DNA of 21,672 bases from Patescibacteria group bacterium (GTDB taxonomy: Bacteria > Patescibacteriota > Minisyncoccia > UBA6257 > GWB1-50-10), in NCBI GenBank assembly GCA_023380415.1, contig JAMCRC010000012.1, forward strand, positions 1-21,672, given 5' to 3'. Shown here in pieces: positions 8,379-14,144 of the stretch (position 1 is the stretch's first letter; every line of letters begins with the position of its first letter). The notes beneath the pieces are model-generated. The model was not told the DNA's origin, did not search any database, and worked only from the letters and a program-made list of their open reading frames with translations. The position numbers and the translations under genes are program-made.

Positions 8379-8556
8379 TGGGCGATCAGGTATCCCATCG
8401 AAAACACGCTATCGATCCGCCCCAGCCGGCGGATTGCGCTCGCTCTCGGCCCCGCTCTCTCGCTGACGCTCGAACCATGCCCGCTCGGCTCCTCGAGTCT
8501 GATGACTCTCGGAGTCTGAAGACCTGCGAGACGGTTTTCTCAGGGACACCTGCCCA
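8379..8556. ncRNA. Candidate structured RNA or structured repeat, strand uncertain
   Basis: It occupies most of the 347-nt gap between smc and rpsP. The ends pair over a long range: 8379-8383 with 8552-8556, a 4-nt bulge, 8388-8396 with 8543-8551 (one mismatch), a 3x3 internal loop, then 8400-8405 with 8534-8539. Inside are hairpins 8415-8421/8428-8434 (7 bp) and 8495-8499/8504-8508 (5 bp). The one mismatch in the 9-bp helix is A-C on the plus strand but a G-U pair on the minus strand, which mildly favours a minus-strand RNA. I see no match to RNase P RNA, SRP RNA, tmRNA or a tRNA. The overlapping minus-strand ORF (8409-8636) does not look like a real protein. Confidence 0.4.
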
Positions 8557-8669
8557 CCCAGCCATTTAATTGGTGTTTCGTTTGGCCCACTCAGAAGAAA
8601 TCGAACCTTAATTGGTCGTATTTTTCCTTCGTTCAAGGACCCGTTCCGATTAGGTTTATTGGGAGAAAC

Positions 8670-8698
8670 TTGCGTTTTTCCGGGGTTTTGGGTACATT
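8670..8698 (+). promoter_or_regulatory. rpsP promoter
   Basis: TTGCGT (8670-8675), a 17-nt spacer and TACATT (8693-8698). The predicted start of transcription, near 8705, leaves a leader of about 18 nt without a Shine-Dalgarno sequence. Confidence 0.5.
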
Positions 8699-8722
8699 AG
8701 TCCCTGTAGCAAAACCAAGAAA

Positions 8723-9136
8723 ATGCTCGCCATTAAGCTCAAAAGGGTAGGGAAGAAGCATCAGGGATCCTTCAGGATCGTGGTCGCCGAAAAGCGCTCC
8801 GCGATGAAGGGCAGTTTTACCGACGATCTCGGCTGGTGGAACCCGCGCACGGACAAGTACGACGTGGAAAAAGAGCGGGCCCTGGAATGGATCAAAAAAG
8901 GCGCCCAGCCGACGCCCACCGTCCATAATCTCCTCGTGACCGCCGGCGCCCTAAAGGATAAAAAGATCCCGGTCCATAAAGTGCCGAAGAAGGCAGCCGA
9001 AGAAGCCGCCGCTTCACCGGCGGAAGGACCTAAAGCCCCGGCCCCGGTTGCCGAGAAGCCGGCCGAGCCGGCCCCCGCCTCCGCTGAAGCTGCGGCGGAC
9101 AAGCCGGAAGCTCCGGCCGACGCCCAAGCCAATTAA
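8723..9136 (+). CDS. rpsP: 30S ribosomal protein S16
   Basis: Small-subunit assembly protein. Residues 1-80 are the S16 domain: MLAIKLKRVGKKHQGSFRIVV, AEKRSAMKG, LGWWNPRT and the WIKKGAQPTPTVHNLL helix. The remaining roughly 57 residues form a low-complexity Ala/Pro/Glu/Lys tail (KKAAEEAAASPAEG and similar) beyond the compact domain, so the 137 aa exceed the typical 80-100. The start fits the family N-terminus exactly. It begins the rpsP-khpA-trmD cluster; the rimM gene usually found between is missing. Confidence 0.96.
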   Translation: MLAIKLKRVGKKHQGSFRIVVAEKRSAMKGSFTDDLGWWNPRTDKYDVEKERALEWIKKGAQPTPTVHNLLVTAGALKDKKIPVHKVPKKAAEEAAASPAEGPKAPAPVAEKPAEPAPASAEAAADKPEAPADAQAN

Positions 9137-9138
9137 TC

Positions 9139-9167
9139 TTGACTTTTAATAGGATTTGTGCTAACCT
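9139..9167 (+). promoter_or_regulatory. khpA promoter with extended -10
   Basis: TTGACT (9139-9144), a 17-nt spacer and TAACCT (9162-9167) preceded by TGC. It begins 3 nt after the rpsP stop codon. The leader holds a small hairpin (9177-9182 with 9187-9192, loop GAGG) whose loop is Shine-Dalgarno-like but lies about 35 nt before the start. Confidence 0.6.
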
Positions 9168-9220
9168 ATAGACAAGCTTTCAGAGGTGAAAGAAAAGGTC
9201 GCGAGTGACGCAATACCAGC

Positions 9221-9505
9221 ATGAAAGAAAATTCCGATAAGGATTTCTTGGAGTTCTTGGTGAAGTCCATCGTCGATCATCCGGATGACGTGGTGATCGA
9301 TCGGCGCGTTGACGAAATGGGCGTGCTTCTCACGCTCAAGGTCAACCCGCAGGACATGGGCCAAGTGGTCGGCCGCCAGGGCGCGACCGCCAAGGCGATT
9401 CGGAGCTTGCTTCGCATCGTCGGCATCAAGAGCAATGCCCGCGTGAATCTTAAGATCGAGGAACCGGAAGGTTCAACGCACGGGCACAGCGAACCGAGAG
9501 AATAG
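9221..9505 (+). CDS. khpA: KH-domain RNA-binding protein KhpA (YlqC family)
   Basis: A 94-aa single KH-domain protein. The family core is visible: KDFLEFLVKSIVDHPDDV at the N-terminus, then VNPQDMGQVVGRQGATAKAIRSLL, containing the GRQG version of the nucleic-acid-binding GxxG loop at about residues 49-52. KhpA proteins bind RNA, often with KhpB, and affect ribosome assembly and cell-wall or division control in other bacteria. The position between rpsP and trmD is the classic one. It has its own promoter, a 5' leader of about 47 nt and a terminator 15 nt after the stop. The last ten residues are polar and unconserved. Confidence 0.92.
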   Translation: MKENSDKDFLEFLVKSIVDHPDDVVIDRRVDEMGVLLTLKVNPQDMGQVVGRQGATAKAIRSLLRIVGIKSNARVNLKIEEPEGSTHGHSEPRE

Positions 9506-9519
9506 GTTCGAGAATGAAG

Positions 9520-9543
9520 GCCGCACCGCAAGGTGCGGCTTTT
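9520..9543 (+). terminator. Intrinsic terminator after khpA
   Basis: An 8-bp GC-rich stem (9520-9527 with 9532-9539), GCAA tetraloop and TTTT. It separates khpA from trmD, which then needs its own promoter. Confidence 0.85.
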
Positions 9544-9598
9544 CGTTGGCGCCTTAACCGGGAAAGGGCCGCTGTGCGAGAAAATATCCTGAAAGTAG

Positions 9599-9604
9599 TA
9601 GAAT
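9599..9604 (+). promoter_or_regulatory. trmD -10 box, leaderless arrangement
   Basis: TAGAAT ends 8 nt before the trmD ATG; there is no clear -35 box and no Shine-Dalgarno. It lies downstream of the khpA terminator, so a promoter is expected here. Confidence 0.45.
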
Positions 9605-9612
9605 AAGAACCA

Positions 9613-10254
9613 ATGAAACTTTTCCATATCATTACTCTCTTTCCGGAAGCAATTGAGGACTATCTGCATGCTTCGATCCTCGGCCGGGCGGAGAAGAGAA
9701 AAATATTGAAGTTCGACTTGGTCGACCTGCGGCGTTTCGGCTCTGGGCCGCACAAGAAAGTGGATGACCGGCCTTTCGGCGGCGGGCCGGGCATGGTGAT
9801 GCAGGTCGAGCCGATAGCGGCCGCCCTGCAGAATATAGGATCAAGAATTAAGAATAGAGGAACGGCGAAACGCACGAAAAAACGGGTGATACTTTTTTCC
9901 ACGCGCGGAAAGGTATTCACCCAGAAAGAGGCCAAACGTCTCTCGAAATACGACGATATTATTTTCATCTGCGGCCGATACGAAGGGGTGGATGAACGCG
10001 TGGCCGAATATTTGGCCGACGAGGAGGTATCAATAGGAAATTTCATCCTGGCTGGCGGAGAATTGCCGGCGCTAATCGTGGCCGAGGCGGTGAGCCGCCA
10101 AGTGCCGGGTGTTTTAGGAAAGACCGAGTCATTGGAGGATATCAAGGGCTCTTATCCCGTCTATACCCGTCCGCCGGTCTGGAAAAAGCACAAAGTGCCA
10201 GACACCCTCATGTCCGGGAACCATAAGGAGATCGAAAAATGGAGGAAACTTTGA
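9613..10254 (+). CDS. trmD: tRNA (guanine-N1)-methyltransferase TrmD
   Basis: SPOUT-class enzyme that methylates G37 of tRNAs from S-adenosylmethionine. The 213 aa contain FHIITLFPEAI, DDRPFGGGPGMVMQVEPI (about 50-67), the knot segments ICGRYEGVDERV and SIGNFILAGGELPAL (about 120-160), GSYPVYTRP, and the C-terminal LMSGNHKEIEKWR. It is somewhat shorter than the usual 230-250 aa at the C-terminus. A variable linker after VEPIAAALQ is lengthened by a 7-nt-period repeat (IGSRIKNRG). Its TGA stop lies inside the rpsB -35 box. rimM and rplS, its common neighbours, are absent. Confidence 0.96.
   Translation: MKLFHIITLFPEAIEDYLHASILGRAEKRKILKFDLVDLRRFGSGPHKKVDDRPFGGGPGMVMQVEPIAAALQNIGSRIKNRGTAKRTKKRVILFSTRGKVFTQKEAKRLSKYDDIIFICGRYEGVDERVAEYLADEEVSIGNFILAGGELPALIVAEAVSRQVPGVLGKTESLEDIKGSYPVYTRPPVWKKHKVPDTLMSGNHKEIEKWRKL
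9830..9859 (+). repeat. 7-nt-period repeat (AGAATNN-type x4 + AG) inside trmD
   Basis: Heptamers AGAATAT, AGGATCA, AGAATTA and AGAATAG (9830-9857) followed by AG. It is AT-rich within GC-richer coding sequence and encodes part of a variable linker. It is close in sequence and identical in design to the repeat in pgk (1687-1716). Confidence 0.75.
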
Positions 10255-10279
10255 CAAATCCTCGCCATTTCGCTAGTAT
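10251..10279 (+). promoter_or_regulatory. rpsB promoter, embedded in the trmD stop codon
   Basis: TTGACA (10251-10256), a 17-nt spacer and TAGTAT (10274-10279). The perfect -35 box contains the trmD stop codon TGA. The predicted leader is only about 9 nt, without a Shine-Dalgarno. Confidence 0.8.
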
Positions 10280-10294
10280 ACGAAGCGTCACATT

Positions 10295-10978
10295 ATGCCA
10301 GCAGAAACCTTAACCGAAGAGCAGATCGCCGAGATCGCCAAAACCGGCCTTTTTTACGGGCACAAAAAAACGGTCACGCATCCGAAAATGAAGCCGTTTT
10401 TGGGCGGCCGCCGGAATGAGATAGAGATAATCGATCCCGAGCAGACGATGAAAAGCCTCGGAAAGGCCATCGAGTTCATCAAAGGCGTCGTCTCCCAGGG
10501 CGGGCTCGTCCTTTGGGTCGGCACGAAGCCGGCCGCGAAGGCGGCGGTGAAAGGCATCGCCGATGAGCTTAAGGCGCCCTACGTCACCTTCCGCTGGCTC
10601 GGCGGCATCCTTACGAACTTCAAGGTCATCAGCGCCCGCTTGAACTATTTCCTCGATCTCAAGGCCAAGCAGGCCAAAGGAGAGCTTTCCAAGTACACCA
10701 AGAAGGAACAGCTCGAGTTCGCTAAGGAGGTCCAGAAAATGACGCGGATCTTCGACGGACTGGCTCCGCTCACGCGCTTGCCGGCCGCCCTGTTCATAGT
10801 CGACGCCAAAGAGCACGAAACGGCCGTCCGCGAGGCGCGGCGCCTGAAGATCCCGGTCGTGGCCGTGATCGACTCGAACGACGATCCGACGCTCGTGGAC
10901 CATCCAATTTTCGGGAACGATCACGCCAAGGCGAGCATTGAGTGGATAGTGGAAAGGATAAGGGAGGGAATAAAGTAA
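10295..10978 (+). CDS. rpsB: 30S ribosomal protein S2
   Basis: Small-subunit protein of 227 aa. Family motifs: FYGHKKTVTHPKMKPFLGGRR near residue 19, IIDPEQTMKSL, GGLVLWVGTKPAAK, the YVTFRWLGGILTNF segment (about 97-110), and PAALFIVDAKEHETAVREA followed by IPVVAVIDSNDDP. It is complete. The start is fixed by the strong promoter and the typical N-terminal length. It is followed by tsf, the conserved rpsB-tsf pair, although tsf has its own -10 element. Confidence 0.97.
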   Translation: MPAETLTEEQIAEIAKTGLFYGHKKTVTHPKMKPFLGGRRNEIEIIDPEQTMKSLGKAIEFIKGVVSQGGLVLWVGTKPAAKAAVKGIADELKAPYVTFRWLGGILTNFKVISARLNYFLDLKAKQAKGELSKYTKKEQLEFAKEVQKMTRIFDGLAPLTRLPAALFIVDAKEHETAVREARRLKIPVVAVIDSNDDPTLVDHPIFGNDHAKASIEWIVERIREGIK

Positions 10979-10981
10979 TTT

Positions 10982-10990
10982 TGTTAAAAT
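10982..10990 (+). promoter_or_regulatory. tsf extended -10 element, leaderless arrangement
   Basis: TGT followed by TAAAAT (10985-10990), ending 6 nt before the tsf ATG. No -35 box. It could boost tsf in addition to read-through from rpsB. Confidence 0.5.
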
Positions 10991-10996
10991 AAACCT

Positions 10997-11437
10997 ATGG
11001 ACGATCGCATCATCAAATTGCGGGAAGAGACAGGTGCGGGCGTGATGGAATGCAAACGCGCCCTCGATAAGGCCCAAGGTGACATGAAAAAGGCCCTGGA
11101 TTTCATCCGTGAGGCCGGCATCGAGAAGGCCGAATCGAAGAAGGAGCGCAAGACGGGCGCCGGATTCCTGGGCGCCTACGTCCACAATAATCGCGTAGGC
11201 GTGCTCATGGAAATGCGGGCGGAGACCGATTTCGTCGTCCGCTCGGAGCCGTTCCAGGCGATGGCCCATGAACTTCTTCTGCATATCGCGGCGATGGCGC
11301 CGGAGAGCGTGGAAGCTCTCCTTGAGCAGCCTTTCGTGAAGGACGAGAAAACGACCGTCGGGGATCTCGTGAAGAGCGTGACCGGTAAAGTTGGCGAGAA
11401 TATAAAAGTGGAAAGGTTCACGCGCTACGAGATCTAA
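10997..11437 (+). CDS. tsf: Elongation factor Ts, short form
   Basis: Guanine-nucleotide exchange factor for EF-Tu. The 146-aa protein is about half the length of E. coli EF-Ts (283 aa) and shorter than the Thermus form (196 aa). It keeps the N-terminal UBA-like domain (IIKLREETGAGVMECKRALDKAQGD, with the conserved TGAG). It also keeps one core subdomain, with GAYVHNNRVGVLMEMRAETDFVVRSEPFQ, including the TDFV contact motif for EF-Tu. The second core repeat and coiled coil are missing. The reading frame is clean, so this is a compact version and not a truncated pseudogene. Confidence 0.93.
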   Translation: MDDRIIKLREETGAGVMECKRALDKAQGDMKKALDFIREAGIEKAESKKERKTGAGFLGAYVHNNRVGVLMEMRAETDFVVRSEPFQAMAHELLLHIAAMAPESVEALLEQPFVKDEKTTVGDLVKSVTGKVGENIKVERFTRYEI

Positions 11438-11439
11438 TA

Positions 11440-11766
11440 ATGGTCCACTTCATCCTCCAAACGGTAATCTTTCTCGCCTTGGGGGCGATGGTGTACCTTT
11501 TGGCCGCGGCCTTGCCGCGGGTCGGCGAGAGCGAGGAGAATGGCCCCGGCGAGACGAGCCGATTCATGGCCTACATTGAAAGGGCCGACGAGGTCTTCCA
11601 GGGGTTTTGGGAAAAAAGCCTGCGCCGCGTGCGCGTTTGGCTCTTGCGCTTGGACAATCTCATCACCAAGCGCCTCGGCCGTTTCCGCAAGGAGATCCCC
11701 AAGGAGGGGAAATTGCCCCTGATGGAAAACGAGGAAACGGTTGATAAAGAGGAGAACTCCCACTAG
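11440..11766 (+). CDS. Small membrane-anchored hypothetical protein
   Basis: 108 aa with one N-terminal membrane segment (about residues 4-26, FILQTVIFLALGAMVYLLAA), then a charged amphipathic region rich in Arg, Lys and Glu (for example FWEKSLRRVRVWLLRLDN) and an acidic end. No family recognised. It starts 2 nt after the tsf stop, so it is probably cotranscribed. Its 3' end contains the tRNA-Tyr promoter. The function is unknown; a small inner-membrane protein with a cytoplasmic helix is the safest description. Confidence 0.7.
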   Translation: MVHFILQTVIFLALGAMVYLLAAALPRVGESEENGPGETSRFMAYIERADEVFQGFWEKSLRRVRVWLLRLDNLITKRLGRFRKEIPKEGKLPLMENEETVDKEENSH

Positions 11767-11769
11767 AAT
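11741..11769 (+). promoter_or_regulatory. tRNA-Tyr promoter
   Basis: TTGATA (11741-11746), a 17-nt spacer and TAGAAT (11764-11769), whose first three bases are the stop codon of the upstream gene. The predicted start lies about 8 nt before the mature tRNA. Confidence 0.7.
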
Positions 11770-11783
11770 ATTCCCAGTCGTTC

Positions 11784-11867
11784 GCGCAGGTGGCAGAGCG
11801 GTCAATTGCATTAGACTGTAAATCTAACGCCCTTGTGGCTACGAAGGTTCGAATCCTTCCCTGCGCA
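11784..11867 (+). tRNA. tRNA-Tyr (GTA anticodon)
   Basis: 84 nt, class II. The acceptor stem GCGCAGG (11784-11790) pairs with CCTGCGC (11860-11866), discriminator A at 11867. The anticodon GTA (11818-11820) lies in the loop CTGTAAA closed by TTAGA/TCTAA. A variable arm and the T-loop TTCGAAT with a perfect 5-bp stem follow. CCA is not encoded, so the cell needs a CCA-adding enzyme. Confidence 0.97.
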
Positions 11868-11893
11868 CTAACTTGCCGAAAGCGGCACATTTA

Positions 11894-11917
11894 CCCCACT
11901 TACCAGTGGGGATTTTT
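11894..11917 (+). terminator. Intrinsic terminator after tRNA-Tyr
   Basis: A 7-bp stem (11894-11900 with 11905-11911, CCCCACT/AGTGGGG), loop TACC, then ATTTTT. It overlaps the next gene's extended -10 element. Confidence 0.8.
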
Positions 11918-11925
11918 GTTATAAT
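11917..11925 (+). promoter_or_regulatory. Extended -10 promoter element, leaderless arrangement
   Basis: TGT followed by a consensus TATAAT (11920-11925), ending 6 nt before the ATG at 11932. It shares bases with the T-run of the preceding terminator. Confidence 0.6.
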
Positions 11926-11931
11926 CAGCTT

Positions 11932-12543
11932 ATGAAACACAAAGAGGGGTTTTCACAGATAGCCATGATTTTGATCGCGGTGGGGATAGTCGTTATCGGC
12001 GGGGGGCTATATTTTATTTTACGAACACCACAAGTTCATGCACCGGCTCAAACAAATCAGGTGAATCATCAGGTCGTTACTTCTACCGTTAGCAATACCG
12101 CTGATTGGGGGATATATACAAACCCTGCGTATGGATTTAGCTTTAGATACCCCCAAGATTTCCAATTAGTTGAAGTGAGTTCCAGTTCATTAAAGCTGTA
12201 TCCTTTGCCTCAACCTATAGAATTCGGTCCTTACTTCTATATACAGATTATTGCTACCACCACAAACGGCCTAACAGCCGCAGTCAAAAATATGCTTGGA
12301 TCTAGTCTCGTGTCGTATGAGCAGAAAACTGTAAACGGCAAAGAGTGGTTATATGCTAAAGCCAATGAATACCAAGGAGGTATAGATCAAAATGTTCTCA
12401 TGAATCTATATTTTACACACCTTACTACTGGAAGCATTTTCAGCATAAAATACCCGTCAAATCAGACTGAATATGCCGATGATCTTGCTGAAATTATGGG
12501 TTCTTTAGTAAGTAGCGGAGAGACGCCTACAAGCTCGAATTAA
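11932..12543 (+). CDS. Membrane-anchored hypothetical protein, PsbP-like fold suspected
   Basis: 203 aa. Residues about 10-30 form one membrane segment (IAMILIAVGIVVIGGGLYFIL), followed by a Thr/Gln/Val-rich linker and an extracellular domain. That domain opens with YTNPAYGFSFRYPQDF, a pattern of the PsbP-like or lipoprotein-type proteins common in this group; no catalytic residues are evident. The DNA is visibly richer in A/T and in codons such as ATA and TTA than the flanking genes. It lies alone between tRNA-Tyr and a degenerate copy of its 3' end, so it may have been acquired. It has its own promoter and terminator. Confidence 0.75.
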   Translation: MKHKEGFSQIAMILIAVGIVVIGGGLYFILRTPQVHAPAQTNQVNHQVVTSTVSNTADWGIYTNPAYGFSFRYPQDFQLVEVSSSSLKLYPLPQPIEFGPYFYIQIIATTTNGLTAAVKNMLGSSLVSYEQKTVNGKEWLYAKANEYQGGIDQNVLMNLYFTHLTTGSIFSIKYPSNQTEYADDLAEIMGSLVSSGETPTSSN

Positions 12544-12618
12544 TCATGCAATGATTTCTTCCCGTACCTTGTCCAGGAAAAAAGTTCGAACATCCTGTAC
12601 CAGGGTGCACAAAAAAGA

Positions 12619-12648
12619 AAAAATCGATGACTTTTGTCATCGGTTTTT
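12619..12648 (+). terminator. Intrinsic terminator (A-tract/T-tract hairpin)
   Basis: The stem 12623-12631 pairs with 12636-12644 around TTTT and extends through A/T pairs to 12619 and 12648. The T-run ends the upstream gene; the matching A-tract could also serve the opposite strand. Confidence 0.8.
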
Positions 12649-12740
12649 GATTTTGTGATGAGGATTCGAGCCTGGGAAAGGGGTCGGGGAAACTGGAGTT
12701 TCCCTGTGGTGGAGGTACTGGAACCGCAAGGTGTCAGGGA

Positions 12741-12764
12741 GCGAGTCGCTATATAGCGACTCGC
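12741..12764. repeat. Perfect 24-nt palindrome
   Basis: GCGAGTCGCTAT followed by its exact reverse complement, with no spacer. Outside it, 12732-12735 can pair with 12765-12768. It lies just before the tRNA-like repeat. Possible roles are a protein-binding site or hairpin; none is proven. An additional hairpin lies at 12687-12704 (8 bp). Otherwise 12649-12740 has no recognisable gene. Confidence 0.8.
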
Positions 12765-12768
12765 GACA

Positions 12769-12791
12769 GGGTCCAATCCTACCCTGCGCAC
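12769..12791 (+). repeat. Degenerate copy of the tRNA-Tyr 3' end (attachment-site-like)
   Basis: 20 of 23 bases match 11846-11868, the T-arm and acceptor 3' strand of tRNA-Tyr, including an unbroken CCCTGCGCAC. The T-stem no longer pairs and there is no matching 5' acceptor, so it is not a tRNA gene. The two copies flank the AT-richer gene at 11932, as attL/attR sites would. Confidence 0.65.
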
Positions 12792-12797
12792 ATCTTG

Positions 12798-12803
12798 TAT
12801 AAT
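12798..12803 (+). promoter_or_regulatory. -10 box of the pilin-LamG gene
   Basis: Consensus TATAAT preceded by TTG, 12 nt before the ATG at 12816. AGAGGG (12805-12810) is a real Shine-Dalgarno with 5-nt spacing and decides that start over the TTG at 12795. Confidence 0.55.
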
Positions 12804-12815
12804 AAGAGGGAACCA

Positions 12816-14117
12816 ATGCCCTCTTTTTTGTCACGCTTATCCAAGGACCAGAACGGCCAAAGCTTGGTAGAGATCCTGGTCGGTCTCGCTATCGGCGCGC
12901 TTCTCATAGGCACGGCGACGATCGGCGTGGTGTTCGTCGTCCGGTCTTCGACCACGAACCAGAATTTAGGGACGGCGGCCGACCTCACAAAAGGGATATT
13001 GGACAATGTGCGGACCTTTGCCGCGTCGAATTGGTCGAACCTCACCGGTCTCTCGCATGGAGCGAGTTCGACCTATTTCATGGTCGCCTCCGGCACGACG
13101 CTCTTCGCCGTGCCCGGCGAGGAGGGCGTGGTCGGGAGCGACGTCCAAAACGGCCTGATCGGCCACTGGGGACTGGATGAAGGCACCGGTACAATTACCT
13201 ACGATGAAAGCGGGAACGGATATAACGGAACCTTGACCGGCGGACCGGTATGGCAAAGCAACGCGAGCTGCAAGTTAGGCGACTGCTTGTCCTTTTCCGG
13301 CGCAAACGGCGTATATGTCTCAGTACCCAGTCCGACAATGAGTTTGACCAATCAAGTCACCGTATCTGCCTGGGTAAAGTTGAACAGCCCTGATACACAG
13401 GAGGTCGTTGCTTATCAGAACGGATTTTTGGATTTCCGTCTTTCTTCGACGAATTTCCAGGTATATCTAAATACGAACAACTCCTGGGCCTCGCCGGGTT
13501 ACGGCCCCATTACTTCCAAAAATTTCGCCCCGGCGGCAGGCCAGTGGTATTTTTTGACGATGACCTATAGCCCGAACAATCTGTTGGCGATATACATCAA
13601 CGGCCAGTTGAATAACAGTCAAACGATCGGGGTCGCCCTCTATCCAAACTTGAACGCATTCACTCTAGGTTACGCCTATTCGGGCACCGGACTTAATGGC
13701 TACATCGACGATGTGCGGCTTTACAACCGCGCCCTTTCAGCGAACGAGGTGAAGCAGATGTACGACAGCCAGTTTTTCTCCCGCTACTTCTACGTCCAGG
13801 ACGTTTGCCGGACGAACGATGCCTCAAGCTCAATAATCGGCGCGGCACCCTGTACCGGAAGCAATTGGGACGACCCTTTGACCCAGGAGGTGACGGCCGA
13901 AACGACATGGAACGCCGGTCCGTCGACGGACCAGACGACACTCTCGACCTTCCTTACGAACTACAATAATTTCACCCTCCGGCAGACCGACTGGTCCGGC
14001 GGCGGCGGCCAGACCGGGCCGCTCTCGATACCGAACGCGCAATACGCTTCCGGCACGAATATAACGGGCACGTCCACCTACGGCTCTTTTGAAATAGGGA
14101 ATCTGAGCCAACAATAG
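12816..14117 (+). CDS. Type IV pilin-like protein with an inserted LamG/concanavalin A-like domain
   Basis: 433 aa, predicted to be exported. The N-terminus NGQ-SLVEILVGLAIGALLIG resembles a prepilin: Gly before the cleavage site, Glu at the +5-type position, then a hydrophobic stretch. The residue after the Gly is Gln instead of Phe. Residues about 105-300 form a LamG-type carbohydrate-binding domain: LIGHWGLDEGTGTITYDESGN, LSFSGANGVYVSVP, VTVSAWVKL, the GQWYFLTMTY strand and GYIDDVRLYNRALSANEVKQMY. After it, FFSRYFYVQDVCR to the end looks like the continuing pilin-type beta domain. ATG 12816 was chosen for its Shine-Dalgarno. It is probably a minor pilin or surface adhesin. Confidence 0.8.
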   Translation: MPSFLSRLSKDQNGQSLVEILVGLAIGALLIGTATIGVVFVVRSSTTNQNLGTAADLTKGILDNVRTFAASNWSNLTGLSHGASSTYFMVASGTTLFAVPGEEGVVGSDVQNGLIGHWGLDEGTGTITYDESGNGYNGTLTGGPVWQSNASCKLGDCLSFSGANGVYVSVPSPTMSLTNQVTVSAWVKLNSPDTQEVVAYQNGFLDFRLSSTNFQVYLNTNNSWASPGYGPITSKNFAPAAGQWYFLTMTYSPNNLLAIYINGQLNNSQTIGVALYPNLNAFTLGYAYSGTGLNGYIDDVRLYNRALSANEVKQMYDSQFFSRYFYVQDVCRTNDASSSIIGAAPCTGSNWDDPLTQEVTAETTWNAGPSTDQTTLSTFLTNYNNFTLRQTDWSGGGGQTGPLSIPNAQYASGTNITGTSTYGSFEIGNLSQQ

Positions 14118-14131
14118 GGACGATTTTGGGT

Positions 14132-14137
14132 TATAAT
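14132..14137 (+). promoter_or_regulatory. -10 box, leaderless arrangement
   Basis: Consensus TATAAT ending 7 nt before ATG 14145. An ATG at 14136 overlaps the box and would lie upstream of the predicted transcript start, so 14145 is preferred. No -35 box. Confidence 0.5.
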
Positions 14138-14144
14138 GATTCCA

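Noticed and set aside
8584..8612. tRNA 3'-end-like string on the minus strand (GGTTCGATTTC...GGGCCA)
   Set aside because: The T-stem does not pair well and no matching 5' acceptor or anticodon arm lies upstream. At most a tRNA fragment.
8409..8636. 75-aa minus-strand frame between smc and rpsP
   Set aside because: Arg/Ser/Glu-rich composition, no ribosome-binding site, and it covers the structured element and a tRNA-like string; it looks like translation of non-coding DNA.
12660..12791. A second tRNA gene before the pilin gene
   Set aside because: Only the 3' end resembles tRNA-Tyr; the T-stem is broken and no GCGCAGG 5' acceptor exists within 120 nt, so it is reported as a repeat.
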